The translations under genes were made by a program, and so were the position numbers. A DNA stretch of 7,512 nucleotides from an uncultured Woeseiaceae bacterium. Its GTDB lineage: Bacteria > Pseudomonadota > Gammaproteobacteria > Woeseiales > Woeseiaceae. The stretch's first letter is position 1; every line of letters starts with the position of its first letter. A model generated the notes under the pieces. The model had not been told where the DNA came from and made no database searches. It saw nothing but the letters and a program-made list of their open reading frames with translations. Below are positions 1 to 6,232 of the stretch, in pieces. The stretch spans positions 1 through 7,512 of the forward strand of contig CAMYMP010000106.1 in NCBI GenBank assembly GCA_947259435.1, in the 5' to 3' direction.

Positions 1-211
1 GGTTAAGTTCCTCAAGCAGATTGCCTGGCAACCGCAGCATCTGGCGGTGTTCGCCGGCCGACTGGACTATCCGAAGTATTCCTACATCGACCGGCAGATG
101 ATCAGGCTGATCATGTGGATGACCAAAGGGCCGACGGCGCCGGATACCGTCGTCGAGTTCACCGACTGGGATACAGTCGATGAGTTTGGCCGCGCGTTTG
201 CCGACGTCTAG
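1..211 (+). CDS. hemG: Menaquinone-dependent protoporphyrinogen IX dehydrogenase, C-terminal part
   Basis: The reading frame begins at base 2 and gives 69 residues up to a TAG at 209-211; the N-terminal part lies outside the window. The visible tail has the blocks QPQHLAVFAGRLDYPKY, DRQMIRLIMWMTKG and VVEFTDWDTVDEF. These line up closely with the end of E. coli HemG (QPQRLAVFAGALRYP, DRFMIKLIMKMTGG, YTDWEQV). HemG is a flavodoxin-like FMN protein of about 180 residues that oxidises protoporphyrinogen IX to protoporphyrin IX in haem synthesis, passing electrons to quinone at the inner membrane. It is the only plus-strand gene here, converges on the cysteine synthase gene, and shows no link to the sulfur genes. 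Recognition rests on recalled similarity of the C-terminus only; the FMN-binding part cannot be seen. Confidence 0.88.
   Translation, partial: VKFLKQIAWQPQHLAVFAGRLDYPKYSYIDRQMIRLIMWMTKGPTAPDTVVEFTDWDTVDEFGRAFADV
208..211. other. CTAG palindrome shared by two convergent stop codons
   Basis: The four bases CTAG supply TAG on the plus strand (209-211, end of hemG) and TAG on the minus strand (210-208, end of cysM). The two genes therefore overlap by their stop codons and leave no room for an intergenic terminator. Any transcription end must lie inside the opposing gene. Confidence 0.95.
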
Positions 212-1206
212 AGATATTTTGCGTAAGCGCTGACGTACTTCGCGGCATTGTCGGCCGAAATCAACACGGCCTTGCCGGTCTTCGGCGCGTCCGCGCGCAA
301 CGCCGCGGCCAGGAGCGCACCGGTCGTCGGTCCAACCATGATGCCCTCCATTCGTGCGAGATCGATGCCGGCTCTGTAAGCCTCTTCATCGCTGACCGAA
401 ACAAGGTCGTCGAGCAGGTCACGATCGAGTATTTTCGGGAAGTGCTCGTCGGGCAGGCCCGTAACGCGCTTCAGTCCTGACAACTGATGGTGGCGATTGG
501 CCGGCTCGACGGCAATGATCTTGATGTCCGGATTCTGTTCCTTGAGGAACCGCCCGACCCCGCTAATCGTTCCGCCGGTGCCGATACCCGCAAAAAAATA
601 GTCGATTTCGCCGTTGGTCTGGTTCCAGATCTCCGGCCCGGTCGTACGGTAGTGCGCCTCGACGTTCAATTCGCTCTCGTATTGATTCGGGCTGACATAC
701 TTGCCGCCGTAGGCCTCGCTTTCGACCATGCTCTTGACGACACCGCGGGCGCCTTCGGTCGGAAACAGCGGGCAGAGTTCATCTTCGACTTCGATCAGCT
801 CAGCGCCGAGGAAGCGCAGCAGTGATTTCTTCTCCTCGGGCGTACCGTCCGGTACCGCGATTTCAATCGGCGTGTTCCGGGCATTGGCCATGGCGGCCAG
901 CGCAATACCCGTGTTGCCCGCGGACGGCTCGACCAGCGCCTGGCCGGCCTCGAGATGCAGTCCCTGCAGCATATAGAGCGCCGTGCGATCCTTGATCGAG
1001 CCAAAGGGGTTCATGCCTTCGAGTTTCAACAGGATCTCGTAGTCCTCATGTGGATTCGAGCGCCGGCTCAGCCGCACCATCGGCGTCGGGTTGTCCGGGT
1101 TCGGGGCAAGATCGGCAATACTGTCGTAGACGCGATTGCCGCGCACGCGCTCGGCAGGTGCCAGCGTGTATATCTCGGCGGTCTTGTTCTTGGGCTGTGC
1201 GCTCAT
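208..1206 (-). CDS. cysM: PLP-dependent cysteine synthase (CysK/CysM family)
   Basis: This 332-residue protein has the fold-type II PLP features of O-acetylserine sulfhydrylases. They are the Schiff-base lysine K72 in NPFGSIKDR, a substrate-loop motif EPSAGNTG (93-100), the phosphate-cup glycines GIGTGG (207-212), and a C-terminal GPTTGA (292-297) where the family usually has GxSSGA or GxSTGA. It should make cysteine from an activated serine (O-acetylserine or O-phosphoserine) plus sulfide, thiosulfate or a carrier-bound sulfur, in the cytoplasm. Two points are unusual. The loop reads SAGN instead of the common TSGN, and the region LSGLKRVTG (242-250) recalls the GIRRVETG stretch of the O-phosphoserine-using enzyme of Aeropyrum pernix. 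An N-terminal extension of about 35 residues precedes the core. The start has only a weak ribosome binding site. It lies 90 bp downstream of the desulfurase-like gene and is probably last in the run. The family is certain; the symbol cysM and the substrate are not. Confidence 0.85.
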   Translation of the reverse strand: MSAQPKNKTAEIYTLAPAERVRGNRVYDSIADLAPNPDNPTPMVRLSRRSNPHEDYEILLKLEGMNPFGSIKDRTALYMLQGLHLEAGQALVEPSAGNTGIALAAMANARNTPIEIAVPDGTPEEKKSLLRFLGAELIEVEDELCPLFPTEGARGVVKSMVESEAYGGKYVSPNQYESELNVEAHYRTTGPEIWNQTNGEIDYFFAGIGTGGTISGVGRFLKEQNPDIKIIAVEPANRHHQLSGLKRVTGLPDEHFPKILDRDLLDDLVSVSDEEAYRAGIDLARMEGIMVGPTTGALLAAALRADAPKTGKAVLISADNAAKYVSAYAKYL

Positions 1207-1296
1207 AGCTCGAAGTCTATAGGCGCGCCAGGCACAGACAACGAGTTGCCCAGGCCGATTGGCTATGCTGTTATTCCTTCCGGTTATAAAGCGCTT

Positions 1297-3033
1297 TTAG
1301 TGTTTCGGGGTCGCATTGGCCGGCAGGGAGAAAAACTGCAGCTCGCCGAGCTCCCCTTCCAGTGACTCGAGCGCCTCGGGACCTGCCTGTTTGAGTCGGT
1401 CCACCCAGCGCCGGGCTTCGGTCATGTAGTGGTTGTAAAGCTGCTTGCGCAGGGACAATGAGAGCGCTGCCGGCCTGCGCAGCTCCTGATCCAACGCCGC
1501 CTCGATATCAAACGCCGTCAACGTATTCCCTTCCTGTTTGTGCGACCAGGTGCCCGTGCACAAATCGAAGTTGTAAAGACTCAGAAAGCGGTGCCCGTGC
1601 GCCGCGACAAAATGCACGGCATCGATCACGAAATCTGCCTCGGCGTCATCCATTACCCAGTGCAGCCCTACGCGGCACCAGCCAGGCTTCATGCCGCAAT
1701 GACCTTCCTGAACCACGCTGCGATAGCGTTCCGACTTGTCCAGATCGATGTTGAGAAGCCTGTGCCCGTAAGGGCCGGCACAGGAGCAACCGGCGCGTGA
1801 CTGAATGCCGAACAAGTCGTTGAGCAGCGCCGTAACAAACTTGTGGTGCAGATAGCGCCCTCTGTCATCCTTGATATTGAATGAGATGATTCCGACTCGC
1901 CGTGCCGCATCCGGATTGCCGAGGATTTCGATATTGTCGTCGTCACCCCAGCTCTTGAGCACGCGGCATGTCAATTCGTGTTCTCTTTCGTTGATTACAT
2001 CGACGCCGACCCGATCTTTGATCTCGAATACAAGAGCCGCCTTGAGTGTCTGCAGGACTCCAGGCGTGCCGGCTTTCTCGCGCTCCTCGATGCTGCTGAT
2101 ATAGTCCTGCTCCGTCGGTCCGACGTAGTCGACCGTTCCGCCTGCGCTCACGCTTGGCGGCAATTCGCGGTGGTATATGCGCTCGTTGAATACGAGCACC
2201 CCGCTCGAACCGGGGCCGCCAAGGAACTTGTGCGGCGATATGAATATGGCGTCGATTGACGGATCGTCACCGTCAATCGCTGCGGGGTTCATATCGATTT
2301 CGACATACGGCGCACACGCCGCGTAATCAAAACAGGCGATCGCGCCGTATTCGTGTAACAAGCTCGTTATTTTGCGTACATCCGAGCGAATACCGGTAAC
2401 GTTTGACGCTGCAGAAAACGATCCGATGCGCATACGGTTTTTGTACTGCGGTGCCTGCAATAGCTCCTCAAGATGTGCAAGGTCGATATTGCCGTCGGCT
2501 TCCAGGCGGACCTCGATCGTTGTGGCCAGCGACTGCCGCCACGAGATCTCATTGGAATGGTGTTCGTAAGGGCCGATAAAGACGACCGGCTGCCTGTCGC
2601 CAAGCAGCTTCCCGAACGACCGGCTGTCGAATCCACTGTCGGGTTCGTCCAGCATACGTTCGATGTTCTGGCGCGTCGCCGGCGACAACGCAACACCGAT
2701 TATTTGTTGTAGCTTGTCGATCGCACCGGTTGCTCCTGTGCCAACAGCGACAATTCGACCGTTGGGCCCGGCATTGACGGACTTTTTGATCGCCTCCTCT
2801 GCCTCATGCAGCAACTGCGACATGCTGCGCCCGGTAATGTCGTCCTCGGTATGCGTATTCGCGTAGATACGCTGCAGGCTCTGCAGGTAGGACTCGACGA
2901 AACGCAGGCAGCGTCCGGAGGCCGTGTAGTCGCAGTAGACCATCAGGCGCTCGCCGAATGGGGTCTCGAACGTTGAATCGACGCCGACGATCTGCTGCCT
3001 GAGATAGGCAGGGCTAATCTTTTCTTTGCTCAT
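1297..3033 (-). CDS. Class V aminotransferase-fold PLP enzyme, cysteine desulfurase-like, with C-terminal extension
   Basis: The 578-residue protein has the order of motifs of SufS/NifS-like enzymes: GTGATGAID (98-106, cofactor phosphate), EHHSNEISWR (157-166), D236 in CFDYAACAP (pyridine nitrogen), and K269 in SPHKFLGGPGSSG (Schiff-base lysine). RAGCSCAGP (413-421) has C418 where SufS has the persulfide-forming cysteine of RAGHHCAQP, with a second cysteine C416 two residues before. SufS is about 406 residues long. This protein runs 160 residues past the cysteine, and roughly the last 95 (about 483-578) form a charged, probably helical extension that I do not recognise. Likely activity is removal of sulfur from cysteine or a related thiol to give an enzyme persulfide; a selenocysteine lyase- or epimerase-like role is possible. 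It starts 42 bp after the exported DUF302-like gene with only a weak ribosome binding site and is followed by the cysteine synthase, so two enzymes of cysteine sulfur sit side by side. The fold is certain, the reaction inferred. Confidence 0.85.
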   Translation of the reverse strand: MSKEKISPAYLRQQIVGVDSTFETPFGERLMVYCDYTASGRCLRFVESYLQSLQRIYANTHTEDDITGRSMSQLLHEAEEAIKKSVNAGPNGRIVAVGTGATGAIDKLQQIIGVALSPATRQNIERMLDEPDSGFDSRSFGKLLGDRQPVVFIGPYEHHSNEISWRQSLATTIEVRLEADGNIDLAHLEELLQAPQYKNRMRIGSFSAASNVTGIRSDVRKITSLLHEYGAIACFDYAACAPYVEIDMNPAAIDGDDPSIDAIFISPHKFLGGPGSSGVLVFNERIYHRELPPSVSAGGTVDYVGPTEQDYISSIEEREKAGTPGVLQTLKAALVFEIKDRVGVDVINEREHELTCRVLKSWGDDDNIEILGNPDAARRVGIISFNIKDDRGRYLHHKFVTALLNDLFGIQSRAGCSCAGPYGHRLLNIDLDKSERYRSVVQEGHCGMKPGWCRVGLHWVMDDAEADFVIDAVHFVAAHGHRFLSLYNFDLCTGTWSHKQEGNTLTAFDIEAALDQELRRPAALSLSLRKQLYNHYMTEARRWVDRLKQAGPEALESLEGELGELQFFSLPANATPKH

Positions 3034-3075
3034 AGGCAGACGATGAATCCGGAAACATTGCCCGATTGTATCGCG

Positions 3076-4095
3076 TTAACGTCCCTGAACGGCACTTTCG
3101 ATCGAATTGACAATATCTCCGGGTACGCCGACATTCGCTGTAAACGCGCGATATCCGGAGTCCCAGAAGTACAGTTGCATTCGCCACATCTGGCCATAGT
3201 GCAGGACCAGCGTCTCATAGCCGTCGTCGACGACGAGTACTTCAGTTGGCAGTGCTGCCATGTGATCCACCCCCGGAAACGGCGAGCGATCGCTCTTGCC
3301 ATCGCTGCGAAAACGCGAGTTGATGCGGATCATCTTGTCTTCAATAAACGGGTTGGTAAGTCCGAAATAGACGGCATCATCCCGAAACTGAATCCGGGCG
3401 ATCACCTCCCAGCCTTTTGCCTCCGAGGCATCGGCGATCTTGCCGCCTGCCAGGACATTTGCGACATGCTCTACCATCTTTTCGAACCCGGGGGCGACGC
3501 CCATCGCAATGGTCAGCTGGCTCTTTTTCCAGGTACGGAATTTCGCCATCATCCGCGCCGGACCGTCGCCTTTGTACTTGCGATAATGTTTTTCGCTTCG
3601 TCGCGGCTCGGCCTGCACGCTTACGGCCTTGCCCGGAATCACCTTGACAAGCTGACGAATCTCCTCGGCAACACCGTCTGCCGCCGCAATCAATGCGCGG
3701 TAGTTCCCGGAGTCCGCGTAATACACCATCGCATGCGCGACCGGGTTAGCCATATTGATATACGTCTTCTGTTCATCGCCGGTCGTAAACACCGCGATTC
3801 TCAATATTTGCGCAGAGATCGTCCGTGGAGACTCCAATGCGGCTGCCTCGTTAAAAGACGGCGACGTCAGCACATAGACCCTGGCCTGATTGAGCTGGTT
3901 CGGTGTGCGCACTGCGTGAGAAGCATGCAGTTGCAGGCTTGACCTCGTAATGGCCTGCTGCAATGCGGCATTGGTTTCAGGGAACGAAAGCGACGACTCG
4001 AGAACAGTCTCGAAGATGCCGATGCGGCCGGCGGCAAGCGATGGTGGCGCTGCTAAAACAAACGCCACCAATGCCGTCACCAGGAATTTTTTCAT
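3076..4095 (-). CDS. Exported protein with two DUF302-like halves
   Basis: This 339-residue protein begins with a clear signal peptide: MKK, a hydrophobic stretch to about residue 16, then PPSLA-A with probable cleavage near residue 21. The mature protein should be periplasmic, since no other membrane segment is seen. Residues 35-155 resemble the DUF302 fold, with a long helix region (FPETNAALQQAI), VYVLTSP (73-79) and MANPVAHAMVYY (115-126). Residues 190-336 appear to repeat the same plan: VYFGLTNPF (242-250), and LYFWDSGYRAF (308-318) matching YYADSGNYRAL (125-135), followed by a closing helix in both halves (146-150 and 328-336). A basic linker (RRSEKHYRKYKGDG, 165-178) joins them. The second half carries an extra loop around 256-283. 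No catalytic or metal-binding motif stands out and there are no cysteines. The gene lies 19 bp after the porin gene, so a periplasmic partner of that transporter is possible. The DUF302 assignment is tentative; the duplication is visible by eye. Confidence 0.75.
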   Translation of the reverse strand: MKKFLVTALVAFVLAAPPSLAAGRIGIFETVLESSLSFPETNAALQQAITRSSLQLHASHAVRTPNQLNQARVYVLTSPSFNEAAALESPRTISAQILRIAVFTTGDEQKTYINMANPVAHAMVYYADSGNYRALIAAADGVAEEIRQLVKVIPGKAVSVQAEPRRSEKHYRKYKGDGPARMMAKFRTWKKSQLTIAMGVAPGFEKMVEHVANVLAGGKIADASEAKGWEVIARIQFRDDAVYFGLTNPFIEDKMIRINSRFRSDGKSDRSPFPGVDHMAALPTEVLVVDDGYETLVLHYGQMWRMQLYFWDSGYRAFTANVGVPGDIVNSIESAVQGR

Positions 4096-4114
4096 GACGT
4101 TGCCGCTAGATCTA

Positions 4115-5411
4115 TCACCAGAGATAGGAAAGCTCGAACTCGAACTGCTTCATTGACAGCTCTATCTCCTGTCCACTCAGATTCGGTCCGTCAAACGCGT
4201 TGCGACCTTTGACCTCGCTTTCTGGCGCGTACATCAGCGAGAAATTCCATGTGCCACCATTCGGTTTGCTCCTGGTCAGACCAAACGTCAGGTGCTGCTC
4301 CATAACGCCCGGTGCCAGAATGTTGAATGTGATGTTTTCGGGCTGAATCGGCTGCTCGCCATAGCTGTAGCCGAACCGCCACGTCATCGTGTTGCTCGCC
4401 GTCCATTCGACCCCGACCTTGTACGTCGTCATGTCCTCCCAACCGAAGCCGCCACCGTTCTTGCCGCCGAGGCAGGACTCGAAGTCTCCGCCGAACATGC
4501 CGGTGGCTCCGAGCACCGCGAACGGGCAATTGAACAGGTTGGCCATCGGGTTACCGACGGACTTCACATCGCCAAACTTGGTGTGTTCGATATCCAAATT
4601 GATGCGAACGTTCTCCATGCCCTTGAACGAGATACCGAATTTCGCGCTCGAGGGAATATCGAATCCGCCATCTTCGGCGAAAAGATCCGCATAATCATCG
4701 AATTCGCCCATCGATATCTTCGACTGGTAGGAAATGCCAGCGCTGACAGCATCACCCATTGCCCACCAGATGCCGCCGGCAAAACCGAAACCGGTCGATG
4801 AATCGTGTCCGTTATTGGACAGCGCAGTCGGAGTCGGATCGCAGGCGGGAGGAGTACCAGGAGGCACTGAAAATATGCACTCATTGAAAGTCTTGGTAAA
4901 CGGTTGAAAGGAACCAACGCCCTTGGCTTCGAATACCTGTGCCCCAAACACCGGGCCGAGGCCCCAGGCGAAATTGTCGCCCACCTTGCCTGCGTAGTTG
5001 ATCACGAGAAACGCCTGCGACAGATCAACACCGGATTCGCCCGCGCCGAAAGCTCCCGGGAATTGTACGCCGGCGCCACCCATACCAGTAGGGTCGTACC
5101 AAGCCGAAGTATCCGAATCGTCCCAGTCCGTATTCATGCCACCACGGCCATAAAATGCGAAAGTGATGGCGTTTCCATTATCCATGCGCCAATTCTTGCC
5201 GATATACGGGATAGGGAACCACTCGCTGCCGCTACGCGACAGTAATGGGTCCGCCAGCCGCATTGGAACCGATACCCGTGCCGGCCATGCCTTTCGACTC
5301 CGTGCCAACGCCGTGCGTGAAATAACCGTTGGTGGCCATCGCGGCGCCGCTGAGAATGAACAGGCCACATGCCAAAAGTAATGACGTGGTATTTCTCGGT
5401 TTCGATTTCAT
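4115..5411 (-). pseudogene. fadL: OmpP1/FadL-family outer-membrane transporter, interrupted by a deletion-frameshift
   Basis: The barrel part (4115 to about 5236) reads GRGGMNTDWDD, GVDLSQAF, VFEAKGVGSF, MGEFDDYADLFAE, LDIEHTKF, GWEDMTTYKVGVEW, FNILAPGVMEQH and ends in FELSYLW. A terminal aromatic residue is the usual outer-membrane insertion signal, and the whole is typical of FadL/OmpP1/TodX channels for hydrophobic compounds. The frame of the barrel is open up to an ATG at 5368, but residues 1-44 of that reading are not porin-like: they are the signal-peptide DNA read in the wrong frame. The true start is at 5411, with AAGGAG six bases upstream, and gives a signal peptide plus ATNGYFTHGVGTESKGMAG, as expected for the hatch. 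That frame ends in TAG at 5234-5232. Joining the frames near 5234 would give VA-SGSEWFPIP. In E. coli FadL about 45 residues including the NPA motif separate the equivalent points. So a deletion of 3n+2 bases, or an assembly error, is likely. Substrate unknown; elemental or organic sulfur is a guess from context. Confidence 0.82.
5232..5411 (-). CDS. N-terminal fragment of the FadL-family porin (signal peptide and start of hatch)
   Basis: This 59-codon frame starts 3 bp after the ArsR-family gene, behind a strong ribosome binding site. It encodes MKSKPR, a hydrophobic segment SLLLACGLFILSG, a probable cleavage after AAMA, and TNGYFTHGVGTESKGMAGTGIGSNAAGGPITVA before a TAG stop. The mature start and the GxGxxSKGMAGxG pattern are those of FadL-type porins. 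This is the missing front end of the barrel gene that continues in another frame just downstream. On its own it would be a short exported peptide without function. Confidence 0.8.
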   Translation of the reverse strand: MKSKPRNTTSLLLACGLFILSGAAMATNGYFTHGVGTESKGMAGTGIGSNAAGGPITVA

Positions 5412-5414
5412 GAT

Positions 5415-5765
5415 CTACTCCTTCGCGGCCGCTGCCCCGCAGAACACGTCGTGCAACGATTCCATTACCTTGGTTGCTTCATCGCCGGTTAGTGAATAGA
5501 TGACGGACTGCGCATGTTTTCGTGAGTGGACGATCTTCTCGCGCCGCAGTATCGCCAGATGTTGTGATAACGCCGACTGGCTCAATCCCAGCAGCCCCTG
5601 CAATTCGCTGACCGTTTTCTCCCCTTCGGCCAACTGGCACAGAATCATGAGCCGCCACTCATTGGCCATGGCCTTGAGCAATTCGCAGGCGTTGGACGCC
5701 ATATCGTGCAACTCTGTGAGTCGCGCAAAATCGTCCGGCGCGATGGGTTCACTCGATGCGTTCAT
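5415..5765 (-). CDS. ArsR-family repressor of the SqrR/BigR persulfide-sensing type
   Basis: This 116-residue winged-helix protein has the ArsR pattern: LLKAMANEWRLMILCQL (29-45), a recognition helix region LSQSALSQHLAILRREKIV (61-79), and the wing SRKHAQSVIYSL (81-92). It lacks the ELCVCDL-type metal site of arsenic sensors. Cysteines C43 (in RLMILC) and C109 (in LHDVFC) are 66 residues apart, the same spacing and motif context as C41/C107 of SqrR and C42/C108 of BigR, which form sulfur bridges with persulfides and then leave DNA. A third cysteine, C27, lies in the first helix. The related regulators sHdrR and SoxR of Hyphomicrobium control sHdr and sox genes. It is therefore likely a sulfane-sulfur-responsive repressor of this locus. 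It follows the lipoate-binding gene after 24 bp and precedes the porin by 3 bp. Its family is certain; the ligand is inferred. Confidence 0.9.
   Translation of the reverse strand: MNASSEPIAPDDFARLTELHDMASNACELLKAMANEWRLMILCQLAEGEKTVSELQGLLGLSQSALSQHLAILRREKIVHSRKHAQSVIYSLTGDEATKVMESLHDVFCGAAAAKE
5418..5423 (-). promoter_or_regulatory. Shine-Dalgarno sequence that fixes the FadL start at 5411
   Basis: The minus strand reads AAGGAG, then six bases (TAGATC), then ATG. The site lies in the last codons and stop of the ArsR-family gene, suggesting translational coupling. It argues against the ATG at 5368, which opens the barrel frame but lies within the signal-peptide coding sequence. Confidence 0.85.
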
Positions 5766-5770
5766 AAATC

Positions 5771-5776
5771 GTCCTT
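5771..5776 (-). promoter_or_regulatory. Shine-Dalgarno sequence of the ArsR-family gene
   Basis: The minus strand reads AAGGAC, then GATTT, then the ATG at 5765, which supports this start. The site sits in the 24-bp gap after the lipoate-binding protein gene. Confidence 0.7.
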
Positions 5777-5787
5777 GAGCACAGGGA
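5772..5787. repeat. Short imperfect inverted repeat in the gap before the ArsR-family gene
   Basis: TCCTTG and CAGGGA are separated by AGCA and would pair with one mismatch in six. The repeat overlaps the ribosome binding site of the regulator gene. It could be part of an operator or a small RNA hairpin, but at this length chance is equally likely. Confidence 0.25.
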
Positions 5788-5789
5788 TA

Positions 5790-6230
5790 TCAGGCGCAAC
5801 CGCCGAAGCCTTCGGAATCCATCTTGGCTTCATAAGCTGCGCTAACGTCGGCGCCCTTTACGAGAGAACCAACGACGGCATCCCATTCGTCAGGCTTCAG
5901 GATCGCAAGCCACCCGGCGTCATAGGGATCGTCGTTTGCGAGGCTCGGGTTGTTGACCAGGTCGTCGTTCACGGCGACGACTTCACCGCCGGCCGCCGAC
6001 TTTGCGGGACCCACCCACTTGCCGGATTCCAGCGTGCCGCAGGACTTACCGGCTCTGACCGAACGGCCGACGCGCTTGGGCGTGTAGGCAACCAGTTTGC
6101 CTGCCATGGCCGTCGCCACGGCAGTCATACCGAGTTTTACCGTTCCGTCGCCCTGCTCCTGGAACCAGATGTGGTTGTCGACGTCGTAGAGAAGCTCGTC
6201 TGGCAGGTTACAGCCGCGTACAACTGGCAT
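5790..6230 (-). CDS. lbpA: Lipoate-binding protein of sulfur oxidation (GcvH-like, LbpA type)
   Basis: The 146-residue protein has the glycine-cleavage H-protein fold: HIWFQEQGDGTVKLGMT (20-36), a lipoyl hairpin with GTLESGKWVGPAK (65-77), and GGEVVAVNDDLVNNPSLAN (81-99), DPYDAGWLA (101-109). K71 is the expected lipoylated lysine. ESGKWVGP differs from the ESVKAASD common in true GcvH and is, as I recall, the form found in LbpA proteins encoded with sHdr genes. In that pathway LbpA carries sulfur intermediates on its lipoyl arm in the cytoplasm, delivering them to the Hdr-like complex. No genes for GcvT or GcvP are seen, while an HdrB gene lies two genes upstream. A perfect AAGGAGG precedes the ATG by seven bases, and the preceding gene ends 2 bp before. 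There are cysteines at 7, 64 and 145, the last in the C-terminal GFGGCA, which is unusual. A stray H protein is the less likely alternative. Confidence 0.88.
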   Translation of the reverse strand: MPVVRGCNLPDELLYDVDNHIWFQEQGDGTVKLGMTAVATAMAGKLVAYTPKRVGRSVRAGKSCGTLESGKWVGPAKSAAGGEVVAVNDDLVNNPSLANDDPYDAGWLAILKPDEWDAVVGSLVKGADVSAAYEAKMDSEGFGGCA

Positions 6231-6232
6231 CG

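Noticed and set aside
1207..1296. Possible promoter before the cysteine synthase gene (TATAGA with TTGTCT upstream)
   Set aside because: The two hexamers are only 14 bases apart and the hexamer at the proper 17-base distance is poor, so a separate promoter is not supported by sequence alone.
1288..1297. Palindrome AAAGCGCTTT after the desulfurase-like gene
   Set aside because: It has no loop and no following T run on the minus strand, so it does not make a terminator hairpin; ten bases can arise by chance.
3043..3942. A 299-codon plus-strand open frame
   Set aside because: It lies wholly antisense to the exported DUF302-like gene, which has a signal peptide and ordered repeats. The plus reading is rich in Arg, His and Cys and looks like a shadow.
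5134..5370. A 78-codon minus-strand frame over the porin N-terminus
   Set aside because: It is the third frame through the signal-peptide region, rich in arginine and histidine, with no family features. The 5411 frame explains the DNA with a ribosome binding site and signal peptide.
5790..6230. Reading the GcvH-like protein as a true glycine-cleavage H protein
   Set aside because: The lipoyl motif is ESGKWVGP rather than ESVKAASD, no gcvT or gcvP genes are present, and an hdrB gene lies nearby.
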